From: Planktothrix sp. FACHB-1365
GTDB taxonomy: Bacteria > Cyanobacteriota > Cyanobacteriia > Cyanobacteriales > Microcoleaceae
Direction of reading: 5' to 3'
Length of the DNA stretch: 64,000 bases
NCBI RefSeq assembly: GCF_014697575.1
Contig: NZ_JACJSC010000001.1
Span: forward strand, 372,001 to 436,000
The notes under the pieces are model-generated. The model was not told the origin of the DNA. It saw nothing but the letters and a program-made list of their open reading frames with translations, and did no database searches. This document shows positions 1 through 7,671 of the stretch, piece after piece; within the stretch, counting starts at the first letter, position 1, and every line of letters starts with the position of its first letter. The position numbers and the translations under genes are program-made.

Positions 1-89
1 ATTCTATTATTACTGTTTTTTTGAAAATTGGGTTACTGTTGTTATAGTAAACTTAAGACAGAAGTAAATAATCGGAAGGTTGTGAAAAA

Positions 90-986
90 ATGTTAACCTT
101 AGAAACCTTGTTTGATGAAGAATTCTATCTTGCCCAATATCCTGATGTTGCTCAAACCATTGAAAGTGGAGAATTTGATACAGCTTTTGATCATTTTATT
201 GAGATAGGTCAAGAATCAGGTTATGAACCTAATGCTATCTTTGATAGTCAATATTATCAGGACACAAACCCTGATTTATCTGCTCAAATAGAAGAAGGAT
301 TTCTGACACCTGTTGAACATTTTATTAATTATGGTCAGTTTGAATTGCGTTCTCCGAATCCCTTCTTTGATCCATTCTATTATTTAGAACAATATTCCGA
401 TGTCAAAGGTGCTTTTCTGAGAGCAGAAATTAATCCCTTTGAACATTTTTTTCTGTTTGGACAATATGAAGGGCGAAATCCGAGTTTAGCTTTTGATACT
501 AACTTTTATCAAACTCGATATCCTGAAATTATATCAGAATTAGAATCAGGACTATATAACACCTTATTTGAACATTTTTGGCAGCAAGGGTTAGCCGACG
601 GAAGATTAGGAACACCTCCGGCTTTAAAAGACGATCTCACTCAAGCCGTTGATCTTGATATCTTGTTAGGTAATCAAACAATTATTGGCTTAATTACAGA
701 TGTTGATCCGGTTGATATTTATCAATTTATTATTCCTAATTTTAAGAGTGATTTTAGTGCGATTATGAATCAAATGAAAGCTAATTTAGATTTAGATTTA
801 ATTCAAGATCTGAATGGAAATCAAGCCGTTCAAAGTAATGAAATTATTGCGACTTCTGCGAATTTAAATTTAACCCCAGAATCAATTAAAATTGAGCAAT
901 TACCCAGTGGAACCTATTTTCTACGAGTTTCTTCAGTAGAAGGAAACACAAATTATCTCCTAAATTTATCAGCAACTCCTGTTTAG
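90..986 (+). CDS. Repeat protein with four FD-x-x-(F/Y)Y repeats and a PPC-like C-terminus
   Basis: The product has 298 residues and no obvious signal peptide. Residues 8-174 hold four imperfect repeats of about 42 residues (8-47, 51-89, 93-131, 135-174). Each starts with FD, then an aromatic pair and a YPDV-like turn, and ends with an EHF...GQ...GR-P segment. Similar repeats occur in large cyanobacterial surface or secreted proteins. Residues 186-298 resemble a bacterial pre-peptidase C-terminal (PPC) beta domain: DVDPVDIYQF near its start and LPSGTYFLRV near its end. An export or adhesion role is inference; no enzymatic motif is visible. The ATG is preceded by GGAAGG at 74-79. It is convergent with gatA and is a single-gene unit as far as can be seen. 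Confidence 0.75.
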   Translation: MLTLETLFDEEFYLAQYPDVAQTIESGEFDTAFDHFIEIGQESGYEPNAIFDSQYYQDTNPDLSAQIEEGFLTPVEHFINYGQFELRSPNPFFDPFYYLEQYSDVKGAFLRAEINPFEHFFLFGQYEGRNPSLAFDTNFYQTRYPEIISELESGLYNTLFEHFWQQGLADGRLGTPPALKDDLTQAVDLDILLGNQTIIGLITDVDPVDIYQFIIPNFKSDFSAIMNQMKANLDLDLIQDLNGNQAVQSNEIIATSANLNLTPESIKIEQLPSGTYFLRVSSVEGNTNYLLNLSATPV

Positions 987-990
987 TGAA

Positions 991-1015
991 TGAAAAAAAG
1001 GTGGGCGAACCCACC
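991..1015 (-). terminator. Rho-independent terminator of gatA
   Basis: A perfect 6-bp stem with a 4-base loop (GGTGGG-CGAA-CCCACC, 1000-1015) lies 11 bases beyond the gatA stop codon. Read on the minus strand it is followed by a run of seven T. It probably also separates gatA from the convergent gene that ends at 986. Confidence 0.75.
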
Positions 1016-1026
1016 CCACAGTTTAA

Positions 1027-2487
1027 TTAAATTCCCTTGGGTTTATAATTATGCCAATCTGTTGCTTTTTCATAGGCATGAGCAACTTCTAATAATCGAG
1101 ATTCCCCTAACGGTTTCCCAATTAATTGCATTCCAATGGGTAATCCTTGATCATCAAAACCACAGGGAACACTAATTCCGGGTAAACCCGCTAAATTCAC
1201 AGGAATTGTCATTAAATCCGATAGATACATACTCAACGGGTCAGCCGTTTTTTCACCTGCTTTAAAAGCCGTTGAAGGTGCTGTCGGACAAACTAACACT
1301 TCCACCTGACTAAAGGCGCGATCAAAATCTTCCTTAATTAAGGTTCTCACCTTTTGGGCTTTCAAATAATAAGCATCATAATATCCCGCCGATAAAACAT
1401 AAGTTCCCACCATAATCCGCCGTTTAACTTCCGCCCCAAATCCTTGCGCCCGGGTTTGCTGATACATTTCAATTAAATTCTCTGCATCAGGATGACGGAA
1501 CCCATATTTCACCCCATCATAACGAGCTAAATTCGCAGAAGCTTCCGAAGGTGCAATCACATAATAAGTCGGTAAACCATACCGGAATCGAGGACAAGAA
1601 ACAATCTGAATTTCTGCTCCTAATTCCTGTAAAACACTAATGGCTTTCGTTACCGTTTTTTCAACAATTGGATCTAATCCTTCTCCAAAAGTTTCTTTAA
1701 TCACCCCAATTTTAATTCCGCTTCTGGCTCTTAAAGTCGGTCTAAGGGCGGAAACATAATCAGGAACAGGAAGGTTTAAACTGGTGGCATCTTTCGGGTC
1801 ATGACCGGCGATCGCTTGTAATAAAATAGCAACATCTTCTACACACCGTCCAAAGGGCCCAATTTGATCCAAAGAAGACGCATAAGCCACTAACCCATAC
1901 CGAGAGACTAAACCATAGGTCGGTTTCAGCCCCACAACGCCACAGAAGGAAGCCGGTTGACGAATGGAACCCCCCGTATCAGATCCCAAGGAAACCACCG
2001 CTTCTTCGGCTGCAACGGCTGCGGCTGACCCTCCCGAAGACCCCCCCGGAACTCGTTCGAGATCCCAAGGATTAGCGGTCAGTTGATAAGCTGAGTTTTC
2101 CGTTGAACTCCCCATCGCAAACTCATCGAGGTTGGTTTTTCCCACCATTACAGCCCCAGCCGCAGCGAGTTTCTGGGTGACAGTGGATTCATAGGGAGGG
2201 ATAAAATTCTCTAAAATTTTAGAACCACAGGTTGTCCGAATTCCCTCAGTACACATATTGTCCTTAATGGCGATGGGAATACCGGCTAATAGACCAATTT
2301 CTTCCCCCGCCGCAATTTTGGCATCCACTTGACGCGCCTGTTCCAAGGCTCGATCTGCCGTTACACAAAGAAAACTCTTTAATTTAGGTTCGAGTTGTGC
2401 AATCCGATCCAATGCCTCCTGGGTGATCTCAACGGCGGAGCGTTCTTTCTTGATCAGTTGTCGGTGCAACTTACGGATGGATGCCAT
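1027..2487 (-). CDS. gatA: Asp-tRNA(Asn)/Glu-tRNA(Gln) amidotransferase subunit A
   Basis: GatA is the glutaminase subunit of GatCAB, which converts Glu-tRNA(Gln) and Asp-tRNA(Asn) to the amidated tRNAs, using ammonia released from glutamine. The 486 residues match the usual length. The amidase-signature triad is visible: Lys75 in IAIKDN, cis-Ser150 in GGSSGGS, and nucleophile Ser174 in DTGGSIRQP. These correspond to K79/S154/S178 of the Staphylococcus enzyme by motif alignment. The ATG start gives [11 protein letters not shown], the expected N-terminus. gatB and gatC are not adjacent, which is common in cyanobacteria. A terminator follows at 991-1015. Confidence 0.97.
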   Translation of the reverse strand: MASIRKLHRQLIKKERSAVEITQEALDRIAQLEPKLKSFLCVTADRALEQARQVDAKIAAGEEIGLLAGIPIAIKDNMCTEGIRTTCGSKILENFIPPYESTVTQKLAAAGAVMVGKTNLDEFAMGSSTENSAYQLTANPWDLERVPGGSSGGSAAAVAAEEAVVSLGSDTGGSIRQPASFCGVVGLKPTYGLVSRYGLVAYASSLDQIGPFGRCVEDVAILLQAIAGHDPKDATSLNLPVPDYVSALRPTLRARSGIKIGVIKETFGEGLDPIVEKTVTKAISVLQELGAEIQIVSCPRFRYGLPTYYVIAPSEASANLARYDGVKYGFRHPDAENLIEMYQQTRAQGFGAEVKRRIMVGTYVLSAGYYDAYYLKAQKVRTLIKEDFDRAFSQVEVLVCPTAPSTAFKAGEKTADPLSMYLSDLMTIPVNLAGLPGISVPCGFDDQGLPIGMQLIGKPLGESRLLEVAHAYEKATDWHNYKPKGI

Positions 2488-2549
2488 ACTCTACTTTTCC
2501 TCTTGTTCTTAAATACCCATATCTGAGTTTACCAGAGGAAGGGGAGGTC

Positions 2550-2576
2550 TGTGGAACAGGCATCTTGCCTGTTAAC
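2550..2576. repeat. Dispersed repeat TGTGGAACAGGCATCTTGCC..., copy 1
   Basis: A 27-base sequence containing the inverted arms AACAGGCA and TGCCTGTT is repeated identically at 47251-47277. Both copies lie between genes, followed by similar GTTAAC-rich sequence. It is a short interspersed palindromic element; any function is unknown. Confidence 0.7.
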
Positions 2577-2639
2577 CCGTTAACTTGTTAACTGCGGTGT
2601 GTCGGATAAAAATTCTCTGTTCGATCCGGAAAAGCATAA

Positions 2640-2665
2640 AAAGTTGGGATAGATTAACCAACTTT
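2640..2665. repeat. Hairpin upstream of the HTH gene
   Basis: AAAGTTGG and CCAACTTT form a perfect 8-bp inverted repeat with a 10-base loop, ending 20 bases before the ATG at 2686. It could be the end of an insertion element or a regulatory dyad; no matching copy was found on the 3' side of the gene. Confidence 0.45.
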
Positions 2666-2685
2666 CCTGATGCTATATCGGAGGA

Positions 2686-3129
2686 ATGCCACCTAAAGCT
2701 CACTTAGAACCCCATCTGACGCTCGAAGACCTAAAAGTTCGTTATCGTCAAGCACGAGATACAACTGAGGCTCGTCGATGGCACCTGCTTCACCTTGTGG
2801 GGGGGGGTTGGACAATCAAACAAGCGGCGGATATTGTGGGGTTAAATTACGATTACGCCAAAGAAATTATCCGGCGCTACAACCATGAGGGGCCAAGTTC
2901 CATCAAGAACCGCAGCCGAGAACGCCAACCCCCAATGGCAAAATCTCTACTGACTTCAGGACAACAACAAGAATTGATGGAAGCGTTGCAAGGGCCCGCA
3001 CCCGATGGAGGCTCTTGGTCTGGGCCAAAAGTAGCAGAATGGATTGCTCATAAAACAGGTCGTGATCACGTTTGGCCGCAAAGAGGTTGGGATTATCTCA
3101 AACGCTTAGGAGTGAATTGGAGGAAGTGA
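2686..3129 (+). CDS. IS630-type helix-turn-helix protein without catalytic domain
   Basis: The 147 residues resemble the N-terminal DNA-binding half of IS630/Tc1-type transposases. A first HTH lies at about 42-70 (WTIKQAADIVGLNYDYAKEI). A winged-helix part with a conserved GxWSGPKVAEWI segment follows, ending in WDYLKRLG. The DDE catalytic domain expected next is absent: the frame stops after GVNWRK and the downstream 110 bases carry no transposase sequence. It is therefore a solo DNA-binding remnant or a domesticated regulator. A run of nine G at 2799-2807 in the coding sequence is a potential slippage site. A good ribosome-binding site (GGAGG, 2680-2684) sits directly before the ATG. Confidence 0.7.
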   Translation: MPPKAHLEPHLTLEDLKVRYRQARDTTEARRWHLLHLVGGGWTIKQAADIVGLNYDYAKEIIRRYNHEGPSSIKNRSRERQPPMAKSLLTSGQQQELMEALQGPAPDGGSWSGPKVAEWIAHKTGRDHVWPQRGWDYLKRLGVNWRK

Positions 3130-3238
3130 ACAACCCTGAATGATCGGGACTAAAGCCTGGAATATCAGTTTTTTAAGGGTAATATTCCTCCCTTGTAATC
3201 TTTTATATTTTTGTATCCGTTAGCAAGATAAAACGAAT

Positions 3239-3874
3239 ATGGAAAACTCAATTTTTCTCAAAAGTTTACAGATGAGCGCGATCGCCTTTAGCACTTTTTT
3301 CGTGTTAACTTCTGCAAGTCAAGGACGAGAGTTATCTCCGAATAGTTCCTGCGATTTTGGAAATTGGAATCGTTGTCAACAAAATCAAGTTGAAATCCCT
3401 AATTATCAGTATGCTGAACGGGTTAGACAACAGTTTTATTGTGGTGTAAGTTCTGATGGAATTCCGACAACTTTTGTTAAGAATTCACGGGGCACTTTTC
3501 CGGTTATCCGGTGGGTTTCTCGAATTTTTGATGATGCTGGTTATGTTCCTGAAACTCGCTGTCGTCAAGTGTCTTCAAAATTCCAACAATTTTATGAACG
3601 AGGCTTATTAAATTATGTGACTACAGGACGGGTTAATCAACAACCTGTTATCTGTGTTTCTAATAGTCAAGAGGGGCCTTGTTTAGGTGTTTTATTTACG
3701 TTGAAACCAGAACAAAATGCAAGTCGCACGTTAAAACAGTTATTTGATCTCCGAGCGAATGCTAGTGCTGGCCCCCTAGAAGAAAGTCAGGGTCGATTGT
3801 ATTTGGATCTGAATCAATATATTGAGGATAAAGGTAGTGTTTCGGTATCGGATTCAGTTCGATTAGATAGATAA
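3239..3874 (+). CDS. COP23-domain protein
   Basis: The 211-residue protein starts with a hydrophobic signal-like segment (about residues 7-29), followed by a COP23 domain. The family is named after a membrane-associated circadian oscillating protein of cyanobacteria. Features seen are YxCGVSSDGIPTTF near residue 67, a cysteine-containing central part (ETRCRQVSSKFQQF, PVICVS, GPCLGVLFTL) and a C-terminal LYLDLNQYI. The six or more cysteines in the exported part suggest disulfides. It lies 22-43 bp upstream of a trypsin-like protease gene on the same strand, a common cyanobacterial neighbour, so the two may act together. The molecular function of COP23 is not established. Confidence 0.85.
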   Translation: MENSIFLKSLQMSAIAFSTFFVLTSASQGRELSPNSSCDFGNWNRCQQNQVEIPNYQYAERVRQQFYCGVSSDGIPTTFVKNSRGTFPVIRWVSRIFDDAGYVPETRCRQVSSKFQQFYERGLLNYVTTGRVNQQPVICVSNSQEGPCLGVLFTLKPEQNASRTLKQLFDLRANASAGPLEESQGRLYLDLNQYIEDKGSVSVSDSVRLDR

Positions 3875-3917
3875 ACAACCTTAAACAAAAAAGCGATTGA
3901 TTTTGATTTCAATTATC

Positions 3918-5009
3918 ATGGTTGATCCTTCTAATATTTCTCAAAAACTTAAAACTTTGACGGGTATTGGCAGTTGTTTAATCACGCTCCCAATACTTAT
4001 TTTTTCTGATGTTTTTTTAACTTCTTATACTGTAGAGGTTCGAGATCATCCTTCAACTCTGTTTTCAGTTAAATCGAATTGTTGGGATATTTCTTGTCAA
4101 GTTTGTTCTCCGAAAGAACTCCAACGAATTGCTCAAAAAATTACTGTTAAAATTTTATCCGGTTCCGCTTGGGGCTCAGGTATTTTAGTCAAAAAACAGG
4201 GAAATATTTACACTGTTCTAACCAATCAACATATTTTAACCCCCAGTGACCCACCCTATTCAATTCAAACGCCTGATGGTAAAATTTATTCCAGTTATCC
4301 CATTTCTAATGGAAAGTTTTGGGGTCAGGATTTAGCTTTATTACAGTTTAAAAGCCAGACTCAGATTTATGCGATCGCAAATCTACAACTCTCTCCTGCA
4401 ATTCAACCAGGAGACAAGGTATTTGGCGCGGGTTTTCCCTGGTTAGAAGTATCTAATGATCTAAATGCTATAGAGATTAAAAATCATACCCAAATTTCAA
4501 AAACTCAGTCTGAATTATCACTATTATCAAAACCTTTACCTTCTAAATTTTCTCAACTCAATGAACCTGGATTTTTACCTAAATTAGGACTGCATTTAAC
4601 ACGAGGTCGGGTTTCTCTAATCTCGGAAAAAGCAATCCAACAAGGGTATACTATTGGTTATACGAATCCCATTCAAAAAGGCATGAGTGGGGGGCCATTA
4701 TTGAATTCCCAAGGGAAAGTAATTGGAATTAATGGAATGCACGCCTATCCCCTTTGGGGAGATCCTTACATTTATCAAGATGGTTCTTTACCGAGTCCCC
4801 AACTCCGTGAAAAAATGGTGCAATTAGCCTTTGCAATTCCGATGGAACAAGTAATAGCATCTATCCCCGAATTAAATCAGTCTTCGGTTTTAGTAGAATT
4901 ATTTTTATCCCCTTCTCTATTAGATCAACATTTTTCTGTATTGATTCATCCCTTAAATTATCCTAACTTTGATAATTTAAAAGTTAATCTTACTTGTAAT
5001 AGTTTTTAG
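3918..5009 (+). CDS. Trypsin-like serine protease, exported or membrane-anchored
   Basis: From this ATG the protein has 363 residues; an upstream in-frame TTG (3897) would add seven, and neither has a clear ribosome-binding site. One hydrophobic segment near the N-terminus (ITLPILIFSDVFLTS) suggests export or anchoring. The S1 triad is visible: His105 in TVLTNQHIL, Asp138 in GQDLALLQF and Ser257 in GMSGGPLL. About 40 residues inserted before the serine motif are low in conservation. No PDZ domain follows, unlike Deg proteases. It forms a likely unit with the preceding COP23 gene. The substrate is unknown. Confidence 0.85.
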   Translation: MVDPSNISQKLKTLTGIGSCLITLPILIFSDVFLTSYTVEVRDHPSTLFSVKSNCWDISCQVCSPKELQRIAQKITVKILSGSAWGSGILVKKQGNIYTVLTNQHILTPSDPPYSIQTPDGKIYSSYPISNGKFWGQDLALLQFKSQTQIYAIANLQLSPAIQPGDKVFGAGFPWLEVSNDLNAIEIKNHTQISKTQSELSLLSKPLPSKFSQLNEPGFLPKLGLHLTRGRVSLISEKAIQQGYTIGYTNPIQKGMSGGPLLNSQGKVIGINGMHAYPLWGDPYIYQDGSLPSPQLREKMVQLAFAIPMEQVIASIPELNQSSVLVELFLSPSLLDQHFSVLIHPLNYPNFDNLKVNLTCNSF

Positions 5010-5040
5010 GATAGATAGAGCAGATCATCTCATCTGTATA

Positions 5041-5649
5041 CTATTTATTAAAAAAACGTTGACACCAATTTTGAATATTATTCAACCATAATTTAGGATG
5101 ATCTTGAGGTTTATAGTTGGTTTTAAACATAGAAACAATTAAAGGGAAACCACCGACTTTAACAACCATTAAAACATGAAGTAAAATGGAAAATAAAATA
5201 ATGACCCAAGCGATTAAATGAACAAAATACCACAGGTGATTAAATTCTCCATTAGGGAGCCAATTTTCTTGCTGAAATTTTCCTGAAATAACCGAGAATG
5301 CGGCTGCAATTAACGCTAGGGTATTACTCAGGCGAAGAAGGGTATACCACCACACAGGTTTATTGATTTGCGTTAAGGTTTGTAGGGTATTTCCTTGAAT
5401 TAAGCGTTTTCTTTCTGCAATTAAACTATAGACAGCAAAAATAATATAGACAAACAAAAGGAAAAATCCAAAGGTTCCATGAATATCAATTAAGTTGCGG
5501 TTTTCCTGTGTTAATCCTAGCCCTCCAAAACGGCGATCATAACTGTCATAAACTAAAAATCCAGTGACTAAAGCACCTAAAACTAAAAACGCATTTAAAG
5601 CGTGAGAAAGTCTTAAAAATAGAGGTTGATAGGGTTGTGATTGAGCCAT
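5041..5649 (-). CDS. Cytochrome b561-type integral membrane protein
   Basis: The 202 residues form four transmembrane helices (about 15-35, 55-78, 103-122, 140-165). Histidines H16, H57, H144 and H158 lie within or next to the helices, the pattern of a di-heme b-type cytochrome of the cytochrome b561/Ni-Fe hydrogenase cytochrome b superfamily. Such proteins carry electrons across or along the membrane. No hydrogenase or dehydrogenase partner is adjacent, so its redox partner is unknown. The gene is convergent with the protease gene (31 bp apart) and stands alone on this strand. Confidence 0.82.
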   Translation of the reverse strand: MAQSQPYQPLFLRLSHALNAFLVLGALVTGFLVYDSYDRRFGGLGLTQENRNLIDIHGTFGFFLLFVYIIFAVYSLIAERKRLIQGNTLQTLTQINKPVWWYTLLRLSNTLALIAAAFSVISGKFQQENWLPNGEFNHLWYFVHLIAWVIILFSILLHVLMVVKVGGFPLIVSMFKTNYKPQDHPKLWLNNIQNWCQRFFNK

Positions 5650-5914
5650 TATTCAACAATTGTTTGGGAGGATTTGGGATAAATTATGAATCAATAATGA
5701 ATCATAGTTTATCCCGAAAAAGCTGTTATGTATTATAAACACTTTTAGTTTTAAATTTCAATCTCAGGGAGTTTTCAGATCAGACCCAAAGGCTATTTTC
5801 AGACTAGGGACTGGAACTCTATCAGGACTAACACAAACCTTTTTCGTACTATTCAGTCCTAAGCTGGGTCAGAGACTCTGAGTGAAGAAAAGCATCTGAA
5901 AAATTGTAACCTAG
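5650..5914. other. Intergenic, no gene recognised
   Basis: This stretch upstream of the cytochrome gene has only short open frames. GACTAGGGACTGGAACTCTA and neighbouring GGACT/AGTCC-type words give weak inverted-repeat potential. No tRNA or convincing terminator is visible. Confidence 0.4.
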
Positions 5915-6055
5915 TTAGCCAAAATTTTAGAAGTCTCCGCCCCTTATATTACAACGTTAAATCGAATTGGAGACTTGAAGCAGTGGGGATGGGAAGATTC
6001 AGGACAACGACGGGGAAAAACGATTCTTTATCGACCCATTAATCTGCCAAAATAA
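5915..6055 (+). pseudogene. C-terminal fragment of an HTH-type DNA-binding protein
   Basis: An open frame without a start codon encodes about 46 residues beginning LAKILEVSAPYITTLNRIGD and ending in YRPINLPK before TAA (6053-6055). The pattern LAKxLxVSxxxITxLNRIGDLxxWG resembles a helix-turn-helix segment, with a short basic tail. Upstream in frame there is a stop at 5912-5914, so the N-terminal part is missing. I interpret it as the decayed 3' end of a gene lost by deletion. The parent family is not identified. Confidence 0.45.
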
Positions 6056-6130
6056 ATATCTAACCAGCCATATTTATTGTATAGTAGATTATGAGTCTGG
6101 TTACAATTTCACTACTACCACAGAGATTCC

Positions 6131-7315
6131 ATGAACGCTTACGATTGGATTGTAGTTGGGTCTGGAATTACCGGTTCTGCACTCAGTTATGAATTAGTTA
6201 AAAAAGGATTTCAGGTACTCTTATTAGACCCAAATCCGATATTAGATGGTGCAACTCGTTATAGTTATGGCGGTTTAGCATATTGGTCAGGAACAACAGA
6301 ACTAACCCGAATTTTATGTGAAGAAGGTCGCCAACGTCATCAGATTTTATCCGATGAGTTAGGAATCAATACACAGTTAAGAGAACTCGATTTAATTTTA
6401 GTCGTAAATCCTGATGATGATCCAGAATTGATAGCCCAAAAGTATCGCTATTTTGCTACACCTCCTCAATTTATCACCGTTGAAGAAGCCTGTAAATTAG
6501 AACCTTTATTAAATCCGCAGGGCATAAATGGAGCATTTACAGTTCGTCATGGTCAAGTTTCTCCCGAACATCTAAATAAAGCTTATATTAAAAGGTTTAA
6601 AAGTTTAGGAGGAAATCAAATTTTTGATCAAGTTTTGCAAATTTATCCGATTCAAAATCAAGCGGTTCAAGTCACAACTCATTTAGAACAATATGAAGCT
6701 GAAAATATCGCCATTTGTGCAGGAGGGTTAAGTCGCCAGGTCTTAAAAAATGCCGGAATTTCAATTCCTATTTATTTTACCCATACTGAAATTTTAGAAA
6801 CCCCCCCCGTCGATTTAAAATTACAAACAATTGTCATGTCGGCGTCAATGGAACGTTTTCAACTTGAAGCCAAATCAACGCAACCGGAATTAGAACCTTT
6901 ATGGGAAAAACCGGGTCATGAGTTAACACCATTTATTGTGGATAAAAGTGCCGCTCAGTTGCTAGACGGTCGAATTAGAATGGGTCAACCTTCCCGTGCT
7001 TTCAGCGATGTTAATGCTCAAGTGAACCTCCTCGAAAGTGAAACCTTGATTCGTCAGGAAATCATTAAAATTTTACCAGCCTTGGCAAATTTACCCGCAA
7101 CTTGCTATCATTGTTTAGTAGCCTTTAGTTCCGATAGTTTACCCTTGATTGGTGCTGTTGGTAACTTTGACAAAATCCATATTTTTTCAGGATTTAGTAA
7201 TCCTTTAGTTTTTATTCCCCCCTTAGCTCAACGGTTTGCAAATTTTATCACAGGACAACCCGATCCAATCATCACCCAATTATCCCCTTTACGTTTGATG
7301 AAATTGATCGGGTAA
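6131..7315 (+). CDS. FAD-dependent oxidoreductase, DAO family
   Basis: The 394-residue protein begins with an ADP-binding Rossmann motif (WIVVGSGITGSALSYELVKKG, residues 6-26, ending in LLLDPNP). It continues as a D-amino-acid oxidase/glycine oxidase-like protein with the substrate domain in the middle and a C-terminal segment (DSLPLIGAVGNFDKIHIFSGFSNP) that closes the FAD site. It probably oxidises an amine or amino acid, giving hydrogen peroxide; the substrate cannot be read from sequence. A tract of eight C (6801-6808) lies inside the frame. It is monocistronic; 355 bp follow before the next gene. Confidence 0.85.
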   Translation: MNAYDWIVVGSGITGSALSYELVKKGFQVLLLDPNPILDGATRYSYGGLAYWSGTTELTRILCEEGRQRHQILSDELGINTQLRELDLILVVNPDDDPELIAQKYRYFATPPQFITVEEACKLEPLLNPQGINGAFTVRHGQVSPEHLNKAYIKRFKSLGGNQIFDQVLQIYPIQNQAVQVTTHLEQYEAENIAICAGGLSRQVLKNAGISIPIYFTHTEILETPPVDLKLQTIVMSASMERFQLEAKSTQPELEPLWEKPGHELTPFIVDKSAAQLLDGRIRMGQPSRAFSDVNAQVNLLESETLIRQEIIKILPALANLPATCYHCLVAFSSDSLPLIGAVGNFDKIHIFSGFSNPLVFIPPLAQRFANFITGQPDPIITQLSPLRLMKLIG

Positions 7316-7671
7316 AGAGTGAATGCGCCACTCTATTTTGGTGAATCTTAGAAAAAACTTGCTTTTATTCTCAAAATGTGTTAGTTATTGGATTAACTTT
7401 TGTAACAATGAGTTCCTGATCTGATCATCAAAGTAGTCATAATCGCTATTAATTCTTGATCCTGTGTATCTATCACCCCTTTTTCCCTCGTTTGAACCCT
7501 CGTTATCAGTTCAAAGCAGACATCGCAACACAAAGATCAGGAATGCTTGAGAACCCAAAATTTCATCCTTTGATTAACACATTGATAGGACATCAAAGCC
7601 TAGTTTAAATTTATATTCAATTTGAGCAAAATTCCGGCTGAATTGAAACATATCCCATAGGAGTAGATTGT
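7316..7671. other. Intergenic, no gene recognised
   Basis: About 355 bp with only short open frames. The only clear element is AGGAG (7660-7664), a good ribosome-binding site for the following gene. No strong hairpin or RNA gene was seen. Confidence 0.5.

Noticed and set aside
990-1175. Small frame downstream of the repeat protein
   Set aside because: It runs across the gatA terminator and opposite to gatA, with no similarity or ribosome-binding site.
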